The translations under genes and the position numbers were made by a program. From Hyalella azteca (taxonomy: Eukaryota; Arthropoda; Malacostraca; Amphipoda; Hyalellidae), in the NCBI RefSeq assembly GCF_000764305.2, contig NW_025931635.1, positions 1-64,000 of the forward strand: a stretch of 64,000 nt of DNA. The letters are read 5' to 3'. The notes under the pieces were generated by a model that was given only the letters and a program-made list of their open reading frames with translations, did no database searches and had not been told where the DNA came from. Shown piece after piece: positions 23,701-33,100 of the stretch (its first letter is position 1; each line of letters opens with the position of its first letter).

Positions 23701-24835
23701 AAATTGAACTTTTTTCTAGCAATGTTTACTTTTGTATGATTCCGATGATTATGTATGCAAAGAATTGGTTCAAGGTATGAGCACTAATTTCTTAGCAATT
23801 GTTTATAGCAACACATGATCCATAGAAAGTCTGATGCGTACGGAAAGCATCAAAATCTAGGATCACGAAATGATACGTTTCAGCAATAGGTTAGTTATGT
23901 TACTACGGGTCCAAATTCATTTTACTTTATGGTGATGTAATGGATCATTATTAAGAATGATGTCAGAAAAAAGTGCTTTTCTTACATCATGCATGTTGGT
24001 CGTACGTGTGTGACGCGGTGCTAAAATATCTTGTATTGCACAGCGTTTTCCGCGGTGCATTCAAGTAACGCACGTTGCTGTTAATCTATTTTTTTATCTA
24101 GATTTTGTAACATTGCTCCCTGTTCCGACGACTAGTGGCTCATAGACTGCCTGCAATTTGATTCTTCTCTTATCCAAGAGCTTTATTCTCTTATAATTTT
24201 ATTCTCTTATAATTTTTGAGACTTGACAGAAATCAATAATATACCTTGGAACTGTTTGCGAATGAATGTCAAAAGATGAAGTGTCTCATGGAGGTTAAAT
24301 ACACAGGTTATCATAGCGCGCAACTCGCGGCAGTTGGTTAGTTATGTTATTGTAATAACTAGGCTTTCAGATGCCTTGTCACATCTTGCGAAGATATCTT
24401 CCTGTTGACTGGAGGTCGCGATACGATAATCCCGCTAGTCTATAGAAAATTGAAATATACCGTCTCGGTTTCACGTCATTCTTTGAAGTCTTCCAGAACC
24501 TCCTAGTGTCGCCTATTATTAATCAAGTGTTGTGATGAATTGTTTCTCTAGAATTAGAAAAATCCAGCACCACTCGCTACACACAACCCTAGGACTATTA
24601 GAATAACTTCGCCAATACTTGACCTTGTAAACCATGTGCGTGCGTCTTGATTCTGTTTCGCCATTTTTCAAATAAGTTTCTCAGTTGAATTGCAATTTGT
24701 GCCGGAAATATTACATTTTTGTTATTGTTTTCTTTCGTTCAAGTCTTAATTTTGTTGCAGCCTCAACCTCCCACCGGTGGAGCCCCTGCTGGAGCTCCCG
24801 TGTATGGGGGTCAGTACAACCCTGGCGGATATTAA
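2699..24835 (+). CDS. Psi: FUBP/PSI/KSRP-family KH-domain protein, 14 coding exons
   Basis: Predicted nuclear KH-domain protein. Known relatives (vertebrate FUBP1-3/KSRP, fly PSI) bind single-stranded DNA and pre-mRNA and act in transcription, splicing and decay. My joined model is 2699-2782, 10539-10611, 10845-11015, 11429-11546, 11940-12234, 12657-12818, 13536-13742, 18030-18260, 18743-18902, 19201-19365, 20077-20228, 20502-20609, 22500-22688 and 24761-24835, 2,190 nt, about 729 residues plus stop. All junctions are GT-AG and keep frame. Visible domains: KH1 about 101-166 (GRGG loop), KH2 about 193-262 (GKNG), RGG stretch about 270-301, Gly/Pro-rich 302-370, KH4-like about 377-447 (GKGG), Gly/Pro/Gln-rich linkers, then three DYSxxW-type tyrosine modules at about 560-700. 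The family normally has four KH domains; KH3 is not found here. FUBP1 is about 644 and KSRP about 711 residues. Family assignment is secure; orthology to fly Psi is inferred from the tandem C-terminal modules, which in PSI contact U1-70K. Confidence 0.9.
4490..4490. other. Ambiguous base (N)
   Basis: The only N I noticed in the window, 46 bases before the adapter junction. It marks a gap-filled or low-quality join. Confidence 0.95.
4536..4573. other. Tn5/Nextera mate-pair junction adapter left in the assembly
   Basis: CTGTCTCTTATACACATCT is followed at once by AGATGTGTATAAGAGACAG: two mosaic ends head to head, a perfect 38-bp palindrome identical to the circularisation junction of Nextera mate-pair libraries. 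It is not native sequence. The bases on either side may have been kilobases apart in the genome or wrongly joined. Confidence 0.97.
8120..9282. other. Intronic sequence without a gene
   Basis: AT-rich, with an A-run at about 8279-8297 and a short local duplication of ATTTGAGGCAATATGAGGC at about 9108 and 9149. No coding evidence. Confidence 0.4.
9283..9607. repeat. Long inverted repeat (hairpin MITE-like)
   Basis: About 100 bases at 9283-9385 (containing ATCTCCTCCTA, AAGCTACA, ATTCGAT, CTACAAATTTG) recur in reverse complement at about 9508-9607, around a loop of about 120 bases. Similarity is imperfect, so the element is old. No coding capacity. Confidence 0.6.
9611..10293. mobile_element. 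Short TIR element with repeated GGGGTAAGACAGGACC motif
   Basis: Left end TATAGTCAAATGGGGTAAGA and right end (reversed) TATAGTCAGATGGGGTAAGA agree over about 28 bases with three mismatches. The motif GGGGTAAGACAGGACC or near copies occurs at 9622, 9649, 9985 and 10007, and inverted at 10052, 10074 and 10267. It looks like a non-autonomous element with many binding-site-like repeats. TA at the ends suggests a Tc1/mariner/pogo-type target, but the superfamily is not proven. Confidence 0.65.
10539..10611 (+). CDS. Psi: Psi exon 2
   Basis: Follows a TTTATTTTCTCAG acceptor and encodes IAAKIQPGGQKRPLEEGEG, the FUBP N-terminal segment with a short basic KRP that may serve nuclear import (inference). 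Ends in phase 1 at G|GTAAGC. Confidence 0.88.
10845..11015 (+). CDS. Psi: Psi exon 3 (linker and start of KH1)
   Basis: Encodes GPDAKRIANND, a Gly/Met/Pro linker, then SVPDKMVGL, the first strand of KH1. Phase 1 on both sides. Two acceptors six bases apart (after 10844 or after 10850) both keep frame and differ by two residues. The KH1 loop is split by the following intron. Confidence 0.88.
11429..11546 (+). CDS. Psi: Psi exon 4 (KH1 core)
   Basis: Completes the split Ile codon and gives IIGRGGEQITRLQRESGAKI, the KH GXXG loop and following helix, then a PERLCTLSGT strand. Ends CG|GTGGGT, with the Arg codon completed in exon 5. Confidence 0.93.
11940..12234 (+). CDS. Psi: Psi exon 5 (end of KH1, most of KH2)
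   Basis: Starts with the last KH1 helix (DAIARARDLIFEIVNKG), then a basic RRRR and Pro/Gly linker, then KH2: VEISIPGPKVGLIIGKNGET with a GKNG loop and KPLRITG strand. Ends K|GTAATA in phase 0. Confidence 0.93.
12657..12818 (+). CDS. Psi: Psi exon 6 (last KH2 helix and RGG stretch)
   Basis: VEMAKQLVYDLIAEKE is the closing KH2 helix. The rest is an RGG/RDRD stretch (GGRRGGRGGFRGDRNDRGGG). In relatives I recall, a similar linker is soon followed by KH3; here the exon ends R|GTGAGT in phase 0 with no KH3 after it. Confidence 0.9.
12819..13535 (+). other. Psi intron 6; no KH3 exon seen
   Basis: The expected place for a KH3 exon, read in all three forward frames. I see no GxxGxxI loop or flanking strands, only AT-rich intron sequence. 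Confidence 0.6.
13536..13742 (+). CDS. Psi: Psi exon 7 (Gly/Pro/Arg-rich low-complexity)
   Basis: About 69 codons of Gly, Pro, Arg and Met repeats (GGRGGRGGFNWGRGGP, then PGGPGG runs), starting after CCTAG at 13535. A second in-frame acceptor after 13547 (CCACAG) would drop DSPQ. Ends Q|GTTAGA in phase 0. The collagen-like reading on the opposite strand is a codon shadow. Confidence 0.8.
14269..15650 (-). mobile_element. Tc1-type transposon, degraded
   Basis: Flanked by TA at 14267-14268 and 15651-15652. The right terminus reversed reads CAGAGGTTGGACAAAATAAT and the left reads CCTGAGTTGGACAAAATAAG, matching inverted ends. It is 1,382 bp and carries transposase pieces on the minus strand, all inside intron 7 of the KH-protein gene and antisense to it. 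Confidence 0.82.
14441..15473 (-). pseudogene. Tc1-family transposase, frameshifted
   Basis: The minus strand encodes an N-terminal helix-turn-helix piece (15270-15473, starting MANLSDFQTVQIVGARMAG), a middle piece (15010-15297) in another frame, a VKHGGG motif near 14800, and a C-terminal piece (14441-14677) with APIHTAEVEKL and WPPHSPDLNITEHFW, the catalytic-core signature of Tc1 transposases. The frame shifts between the QDDNGP part of the second catalytic block and the following IHTA near 14630, and again around 15280. No intact protein can be made. Confidence 0.82.
15660..18029 (+). other. Rest of Psi intron 7; no coding exon seen
   Basis: No KH-like or other recognisable exon between the Tc1 element and exon 8. 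Open frames at 16067-16330, 16493-16684 and 17081-17278 show no domain. The 16.1-17.8 kb part is less AT-rich than its neighbours and may be old repeat sequence. Confidence 0.45.
18030..18260 (+). CDS. Psi: Psi exon 8 (KH4-like domain)
   Basis: A whole KH domain on one symmetric phase 0-0 exon of 77 codons: EVYFNVPSTKCGLVIGKGGE, QINQESNAHCELDRR, EKTFIIRG, then an IEVAKRMICEKAGM helix. The VPxxKCGxxIGKGGETI and AHCELDRR features match KH4, not KH3, of the family. Acceptor TGTGTTCAG, donor ATG|GTAGGT. Confidence 0.92.
18743..18902 (+). CDS. Psi: Psi exon 9 (Gly/Pro linker)
   Basis: Encodes a PGGPGGPPGG-type stretch, then NFGAPQGWGNAYQQWNQGPP. Gly/Pro-rich sequence followed by aromatic Trp/Tyr residues is typical of the region after KH4. 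Acceptor TTGCAG, donor A|GTAAGA, phase 1. Confidence 0.87.
19201..19365 (+). CDS. Psi: Psi exon 10 (AWAAYY motif, Pro/Gln-rich)
   Basis: Starts after TTCCTTTCCAG and encodes KQNADANAAAWAAYYQYFGG, a diverged tyrosine motif, then a Pro/Gln tract. The donor is G|GTCAGT at 19366. If it were not used, the frame would run on three codons (QST) to a TAA at 19377. Confidence 0.82.
20077..20228 (+). CDS. Psi: Psi exon 11 (tyrosine/AB module 1)
   Basis: DYSAEWVEYYRSMGKLREAE is the canonical FUBP C-terminal tyrosine motif (the same class as fly PSI AB motifs), followed by IEQQA and a Gln/Pro/Ala tail. Acceptor TTGTTCAG, donor T|GTAAGC, phase 0 at the 3' end. Confidence 0.9.
20502..20609 (+). CDS. Psi: Psi exon 12 (tyrosine/AB module 2)
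   Basis: A symmetric phase 0-0 exon of 36 codons: DYSQQWIDYYRSQGMHAEAD then KFEAQLKSQK. Close copy of the modules in exons 11 and 13. Acceptor GTGAGCAG, donor K|GTTCGT, a weak donor, so the exon might be optional (inference). Confidence 0.88.
20610..22499 (+). other. Psi intron 12
   Basis: A 1.9-kb intron between tyrosine-module exons 12 and 13. Several short overlapping open frames, none with recognisable sequence; no further module copy seen. Confidence 0.5.
22500..22688 (+). CDS. Psi: Psi exon 13 (Ala/Pro linker and tyrosine/AB module 3)
   Basis: A symmetric phase 0-0 exon of 63 codons: an Ala/Pro/Gly linker of about 32 residues, then DYSQQWIQYFRSQGLHSEAD and KIEAQMKAGK. Of the other two modules it most resembles exon 12. 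Acceptor ACGGCAG, donor K|GTGAGT. Confidence 0.9.
23229..23456. repeat. 41-bp minisatellite, 6 copies, in Psi intron 13
   Basis: Unit begins GAAGTGTCACTACATACACA and continues TCGACAGAAACTTTTGTTGTT. Starts at 23229 (short copy of 32 bases), 23261, 23302, 23343, 23384 and 23425, so spacing is exactly 41 after the first. Copies are nearly identical, suggesting recent expansion. Confidence 0.95.
24761..24835 (+). CDS. Psi: Psi exon 14 (C-terminus and stop)
   Basis: Follows a TTTTGTTGCAG acceptor and encodes 24 codons, Pro/Gly-rich, ending GGQYNPGGY then TAA at 24833-24835. A strong donor, CAG|GTATGT, starts 13 bases past the stop. Confidence 0.87.
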   Translation, partial: PQPPTGGAPAGAPVYGGQYNPGGY

Positions 24836-27100
24836 AGCACCTCTCAGGTATGTTGCCTTCCCTCTATCCACCCTCCTCCTCCTTTCTGTCTTCTGTTCCA
24901 TGGACCTGAATTATTATTATTATTGCCGCTATCGTCTACATGACTATTACTATAATTATGGATCCCTCGCATATGGATTCCTTGTTTGTGCCATTTTACT
25001 GTTGAGTTGATGACTCAACGCGTTGTCTTTTCTCACGTGCGTTCGTTGTATTTCTTTCTTGATGACTTGCGATGTAATGGAATTATTCATGTCGATGTTT
25101 AGCCTAAAGCGACTTGTTTTCTAGATTTAATGTCATGATTACTTCTGTTCTTATGATGAACGACTGCGCCCACGCGCTGCATATCAGTGTGCTCTTAATC
25201 CTATGAATGTCTTCCTAGATATTTCTCATAAACAATTGCGATGTTTTTCCATATATTATCTTGTAATTATTTGAACCTCTTGTCTGAAATGTCACTGATG
25301 TTCTAGCATTATTCCTCGACTTATGACTCACTTGTGTGCCGTTATACCAAATGCCTTAACACTATTGTCAGCTAAATTTATCCTTGATGCGACTTGAACA
25401 GGATTGAACTCTCATGTCTTCGATGTAAGTGCCATTGGTCCTCTTTGTATTTATCTGCGCGGCGGCCTCATATATTCCCATTGGTTATTTATGATTCTTA
25501 GTAATTTTATGGGATCATCTCCACCAATTTTTTCGACTTGATGCCCAACTTTATGACCAGCGATTATATTGTGCGGTTTTGGTATCATTTTGCTATTTTT
25601 CGTGATTCTAATTCAGGTTCATCATGTTCAGGTTTTTCTCCCTTTCCTTTATTCTTTTCGTGCTTGTTACGTGTACATATTCATAAGTATGAAATAAGAT
25701 GAATTATAATGTGCCAATATACTGTCATGACATACGAGAACGAGGGAAGAGAGAGGACGGTCGACAGGTTTGTTTTGGAGCTTCGGTGATCTGACCAACC
25801 GTTTCCGATGAGGCGCTCTGAGCTTCCTGAGGCGGTCTCGTACGGGCGTGGTAAGCTAAAGATCGTCCCTCTTGTACCTCGCTCTCAATAGCCTTATTGA
25901 TATATTCAAGTACAATTAACTTTCTTTTACAGCTTTCCTCACGGCATTAAGAGAACATATGTGCGTCTGTCTTTTTTCAGAACCTTTTGTTGCCTTCAAG
26001 CCCACGTGATGTTGGTTTAGCGAGTCAAAGTGTCAATGTTGCCTAGTTATCTATAACTATGGGAGCGTCCATGCAAAATCTTCGACCATGTGTACCATAA
26101 GTTTGCGTACCTACCTACAAATCATTTATGAAGAGTGTCACATCTATGTCACGTGTATGATTGAGTGAGAGCTATAGCAGGACTTCAGCGACTACGTGCA
26201 GAGTGTGACGAAGGAACCGCATCAACATGGATCATGTTTTTCGAGCTGAAATAAGAGTGTATCTTGTATTTGAGAGCCCCTGGGCTGCTCTGTATCTCTT
26301 AAGCTCTAAGACAGCATGGCTCGCTGAACCTTTGCGTTGACTAGAGGCGCGCGTCTTGTAAATAGCATAGGTCTAATAGATAAAGCCTAGGTTTTGCGAT
26401 GGTGTACGGCTTTGGCCTTAAGTGCTCTCAGACCTCTCTCCTCAATTACGTGATATTGTTCGTATTTATCCGCCCCTTAGGGCAAATGCCGGAATTTTAA
26501 TTCGTGATATTCATATCATTGTTTATTAATGACGACGGCTCTTCTCTGTTCCTTCTTTGCAAATTATTTTTTTCGTACTATAATTGATAGACTGCTCTTT
26601 TGTGACTTGTATATTCTTTCATTGATGTACATTTCGATGCATAATCATCGCCCTCCCCTTTTTCAGGCGTTTCTTGTTTGATCATTAATTTGTTGCCATA
26701 CGACGCTACGGCTAAATGCTTTTGGTGTGTTCTTCTTTACCACTTACCGTGCAGTAAATGTTGCCCACAGCTTATTTTATACTCATGCAGGTTTTCCGGT
26801 CACAGTAAGTTACGCATTCATTATCGACTATACAATATTAGCGCACTTGTCTTGTCCACTCTCTCAAGTATGTTGATGGCAACTCTTTATTTTATAATTA
26901 ATAATTTGGCTATTCTCCAAATATTTGAATATTGCTAGAATGTCGGCTGACGGTGAATCTCTTTTTATTTTCTTATTTTTTGGCTTAGTTTGCCATTGAA
27001 AACCATCACCTCTCTTTAACACGTTCACACCTTGATGATGTTTCGATGACACTTTTATCATTACAATATCTCGCCAGGCTCGTTTCAGACCCGAGGTAAG
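24836..27100 (+). other. Psi: Probable 3' UTR of Psi, possibly with an intron
   Basis: CAG|GTATGT at 24845-24850 lies 12 bases past the stop. A strong acceptor, CCCTCCCCTTTTTCAG, ends at 26666 and a GTAAGT donor lies at 26805, which would define a noncoding exon 26667-26804. A further short candidate ends at GAG|GTAAGC near 27092. No long open frame is supported here. The exon chain is inference from splice-site quality only. Confidence 0.35.
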
Positions 27101-30100
27101 CTATTATTAAATTTCAAACATGACTAATTTCCTTTAGTGGTGATGAATTCGGTAAATTTGAATTAGTTGTTCTATCAAGCGGTATTGCTTGAGAGCAAAA
27201 TTTACTACTGTGTGAGCCTTTGAAATCGGTGTTTCATTTATTGGTGTTGTTTATTATCTGAAATCGGTTCTATGCAATTATTCGTCATTGATGCTTACCT
27301 ATTACCCTGAATTTTCAACGTATTTGACCTCAACTGAACATGTTTATTTGGCCTCGCCCGTGGTTAGGTATGCCTACATGCATGCCCGATCATTCTCTTA
27401 CTCTAGGCACACCTTCGACCGGAGCAGACGCCGCTACTAATATGGCACACTTACATGCAGGCACTCGTAACCCTGATTTGTTGTCTAATGAAATAATATG
27501 CGTAGCCACATCAATGCATATGCCGTTATTCTTCTTCTTGGTGCTCTCGTTCTATGTTGTGAGGAGACAGATTTTAAGAGCCTGTGTGACACGAGTGACT
27601 GCAGTCAACCCCATCGCTGGGCTTCCTAAGCAGCGCTGCTTTTGCAACAGGTAAATTTAATTGATTAAATGCTTATTTCATCAACGACCAATGCTGGATT
27701 TTTCTTGAAAAATTCTATCCTAATGATTGCTTGGCTATTCATTGACATGTACGAATGACTTTTTTTTTCAATCGTGTATTTATTTCGCATTGTATACTCT
27801 GAATTAACCCGAAAGTTCCCTGGACAGCAACTATTTACTATCGTCGTTATTTCTCTGTAGGTCTTTTGCTTGCGTCATTTTATTGCATCGATATTACTGC
27901 AGGAGTTCATCACGGACATTTTGTGCACTTCTTCCTCAATTTCGTGATTTTCATTCTATGAATAATTTTTTTTAGAATTATATGATCGTTTTCGGGGCTT
28001 TAACCGAAGATCGCTGCCACCGACAATGGGTTTCGCCTGCAATGATTTTCTGAATTTCTTAGTGTCATGTAATTCTTGTGAGATTTTTTCGTTGTTCATT
28101 GAAAATTTAATGGAAAGAGGAGGAGAGAGAGGTCTGTTGCATTCTGCCTAGCCTTAAATGCTGTCGCGCGCTATGATCTTCGAAAACTTTGTCTGTTTCA
28201 TGTCATTTTTAGACCTAATGTGCTGTACTTCACCGTAACAGAGGATTAAGAGGGATTTCTCTAGCTTTAGCAGTAATTAATTCTGTGTTATAATGTTGTT
28301 GAAGGATCAACATTTGAGGAGTTATGCTATTTTGCGTTGGTGGCTTAGAAATACGTGCTACCGAACTTTTTTTCCGCTGCCAATATACGTGTTGATTATA
28401 ATATTGGTAGGCCTCTTGAATGTTCATTTGAAGCGTAGATCATGATTTGATAACAATAAACATATGTACAACACTTTAGTGTCATTGTCCTTTCCGACCA
28501 GACGTGCTTTGTAAATGGAAAGTTGCCTTTCAAAAGGTAACTTTATGCTGTAGGTATTTAACTTGTTATTCGCGTCGGTCTGTACAACTGAAGCTTTTAG
28601 CTATATTTTAATGAAGCTACCCGGCCTAAAGCTTTTGTCATGCGTTTGTAAACTTAGTGCGATGAACGCAATTTTATTAGTCTGCCACCCGAGTCGACAA
28701 TTTTTACGTGGCAATTTTTCTCAATATATCCAAACATCAGACATATAGATCATAACATATCCTAAACATATCAATTTAGACGCGGGTAGTTTTTGGTGTG
28801 AAATGAACACAATTTAAGCTTGTCTCGTAATGCCTGGTGTGTTGAACGGTCGAGAGTAAATCGTACTAGTTGGAAAATAGTGCCCCAGTAGCCAGCCCAG
28901 TGCATTGCTAATGTGCACAACACTTCTCCGTAGTTATGTCTGATGCACATTGATGTCCGATGCACACTACGCGATGCACATGTGGCAAATTGATTTCATT
29001 GCTAATAAAACTTATTTTATCTACGATTGTAGTTTCGGCGAATTTGTTAGTGAAAAATAAGTTGAATCAAGTAGAAGCCTATCCAGTCTTGAATGCTCTA
29101 TGATGGTTGAGATGCACTAGCAGTATGTGACGGTGCATTCCCTGCATCGCTTCCGTACGAGCTGCTGGAGGATTGCTTGGCAGAATATTTCATCGTTCCA
29201 TGGAATTTGCCATTGAGATTGTAAATTCTATTGCGCGATTTAGAAAATATTTGCCTGCGATGGTTTATGAGATATAGTTCTAAACTAGTCCTAAAACTTG
29301 GAGACTAACCGGCTTCTTTGAGATGCCGAGATCGTTCTCAAGGAAAGAGTGAGGTTTCTTTAACATGAGCATGCGAATTGCAATAGGCGAGTGAGCGTTG
29401 AAAAAAATTATTTCAGATGTAGAGTTTACTAGCTTCATTTTACTAATGCCCGAAATCGTCGAAAGTGTACCTGAATTAAATTCAACTTTGGCGAGTTACG
29501 TTTACTGAACATAATTCTCACCAGTTTCTTTTAATACTTTATATTTTGCCTAGGACGGTGTTTCGATAGAAGGTAATGTGTTACCACAAATCGAAGACTA
29601 GGAAGGCGGTCCCAGAAAAGACATGTCGGTAATGATTTTGAGGTGAGCTTGGCATTCGCTGATCATAGCGACCTGTCGGATAAACGATGTCGAAGACGTA
29701 ACAAAACGAAAGCTTTTTTGTCTAATTGAAGCTGATAAAAAATTAGTTTTCTATTAAGGCTTATGATGTACTCGACCTGTTTTGTATTTTACTGATAATA
29801 ATTAGCCATTCAGGGAATACCAACCAACATTTTGAATAGTGTAGGTTTGTAATCCCGACGAATAGTGGCTTTATCTACGCTACTTGCGGTCGATTATAAG
29901 GTTTTTACGAAAGAAATAGTGACGTAATTGAACGAAAACGGCTTTTTGTATTTTAGTCGTATCTCAATAATTACGGCGATGGTGCGTGTTCTGGGTGCCA
30001 ACATAGAATTATGTTCACTAAACGTTAAATTAAGTGACTAATTTTTGTATAGTGCGACTTGGTTCCAACATTAATACTTGACATGCCTAATTCATAAAGA

Positions 30101-33100
30101 CCGTTCAACGGCTACAAATATTGCCGAAATTGTCGCCGTGACTCCTAGATCGTACGTGCCTGAGGCTGCGGCGGTAGAAAGGGCGCCAAAAAGTTAGGAT
30201 TAGCATACTAAAGGAAGCCCGCCTCAATGTGCTGCACGATTCCTTCCTTTCATCATTCAATGGCTGGGATGGAGAGATATGACTGGAATAATTTAGTTTA
30301 ATTTTTTGCCAATTAGCACCTTACACTCGAGGTGTTCCCAGAGAATTATGCCATAGAATTCAGGACGGTTTCAGTTGCCTCCAGCGACAAGTTGGATGCG
30401 TTCTTGCTTCATATTACGCCTGGGAGTGTGAGTAATTGGTTTTGTAGTCAGATGCATAATTTTGAAATCAATATCATTTCAATGAGACAACTAATATACT
30501 CACTCAAATCACAAATAATTTATTAAATAATACGACTCGTCCCTAAATTAAATCAGCTCCTTCCTCCGCAAATACCTATACGTAAACTGATATAATAAAT
30601 ATTTAGATTTATTATTATATCAGTAAACTCGCAAAGACCATTGTTGATGAGTTAGGCAGCATTCTAATTTCTGCACGGAGTTGCCGAAACGACGTTCCTG
30701 GGAAACTATAAGTAATTGAATCTAATAATGAATCGTGTACCCAGAAATTTGAACCGATTCATTTTGATTCTACAGCCTCCTACTCGAAGAATCAATATTG
30801 AATTTCATTCTTTCAAGTATTTCAGGGGAATACGTTACAAAACGGAGGCTATTTTGACGGCTGCACGAGGTTAAAATGAAACCACATGAATAAGCCGCTT
30901 ATTTGAAGCTATTCCATTAAAATTTTTTCAAAACGTTAGTTTAATGAACCAAGTTTAACGCTTTGTGCCATACAACATTTTGGCCTGGTAAACGACTGTT
31001 TGTTAATAGCTTCTGAGTCGGTTTTATACTATGAGCATGGTCATAAGACCAGTTTTTAGGCTTCTTGAGAACGAACCATGAACATTACAAGAATCACGGT
31101 AAGTCTTCATTTCAACATTGACACAAATATACTATGCTTCAATATACCTGTGAAAGGCAACCGCACATAGCGTAATTGAGGTGTACAATAAAGTAAAAAG
31201 CAGATAATAAAAATGTTTACTAGTGCTACGAAATCAGAGCGTAAAAAGCTGCTTATTAAGGACAATAAACTACGATTCATCATATTTGTCAAAATTTACG
31301 CAGATCCATGCACAATAAAATTAATTATTCGCAAAACTAATCCCAAGTGGTTATATAATTGAGCGAAATAAGAACCACTCCAAGGTGGCTTTGATAGCAG
31401 GCCAAGTATAGCGGCGTTACATCAACACGTCTGCCTCTCTACTCTCCCGAGAGAGCAAACTGACCTCATCTGCAATCAAGGAGCCGTCCGGCCTTTGATT
31501 GCGCCTATTGTGTAGCTTGGACGATGCTTTCAGAGGCGCCGCTTCCCTCACTTCCGTTCATGAGTGGTCATGCCAGGCTAGCAAGTATCACTCTCGCTTT
31601 ACTACAGAAAATCAGGGCATTTTGCTTCGAAGGTCGTTCATTTTTAACGTTTTTAAGGTTTTATAGTAAACGTTTTGATAATTTATCGACTTTAGTATGC
31701 CATTATAGTGTAGAACATGCGAGCGTTCGATTATTAGAAATGTTGCATTTGTCAGCTATCTAAAGGCTTTGAGCCTTACGTTGATGGTTAATTTCCACCC
31801 ATTTTTTCCTCGACAAGAAGTACTTTATTGAATTGCTTACTTAAGAGTCAATCAGCCTTGCAGATTCGAAGCTAGAGATGAATGTAGATAGCCTTTGATG
31901 AACTCTATTTAAAATATCGGCAATTACTACAACAGGGGATTTCGTCTTGTTTCTTCGCATCACCCTTACAGAGGCAAGCTCATTACCGAAGACTAATGAG
32001 ACTTGATTTAAGAAGTTTGGTTTGGCAGTTATTTGCATCGAAATCATGATACTTGATTTGTCAAGTAAACTTGGCTGGAAATATATATGTTGCTTACAGT
32101 GGAAGGCCTTTGACCTGTTGACAAGTGGGTAATGGAATCTTGGCAGTCCATCTGACATGTACACGGAGACCGTAGAACTTGATTGGCTGGCGAACTGAGA
32201 TTGCTTACTTGGCATCGTGTGTTTGCCTGATTGTGATACAATCAACATTGATTAAAAACCTAGAATCAGTGGTTCATCTGTTAAACGACAGTATATCATC
32301 ATGCATACCTAATAATAATTTCTCTCCTTGAGAGTTATACCTGAAACAAATTTGCATACAAACAAAAACTTCCAATTTGACGTAAGTATTTTCTTCTAAG
32401 CATCAATTGATATTGGTAAACTTCCTTCAGGCTTGTATTTAAATTAAATTGGACAATAATTACCTTATTGATAACTCCATTATGTAAATTCAATCCGTTT
32501 TGAGTGCATTTCCTCCAGCATGTCACTTGAAACAAACTTCGTCCTAACATTTGCCGAGTCCTAAGTAATTAGAGCTGGGCGGGTAAGTGTTATATTCACA
32601 AATCATGAATATCGCTGATCGCCTGCATGGTGATATGTGCTATTGCTTTCAAATGTAGTTTAGCTGCATTTAAAGAATTTGGCGTGTGTACGTTAGAATT
32701 TGATTATTCTCCCTATATTATCTCTGCAGTTCTATAACAAAACTCAGAGATTAAAAAATTACATGTAATTTTATGTGACCTCGAAATCCAATTGTTCAAA
32801 CAATCATGTGATGTTAAATTCCATGTTGTTATAGTTTTATTGTGAAAGAATTTACCTTTTCAGTCTCTAATTTCTGAATTTCTGAATTTCTGAATAAAAA
32901 TGGTCAGCTCCTTCGTCACGCTCGAGTTTTAGGCAAAAGGGCAAGTTGGCCCCGATGCTAGAGTAAAAAAATGTGGTGCCTAACTGCAGAAGTCTAGTGA
33001 TGATGCAGGAAATGATTTAGGAGATTTTGTGATGAAAAGATCAGAAGTATTAAAAAAGTTGAATGGATGTGCGAGGACGTTAATATAGAGAAGGTGGGGG

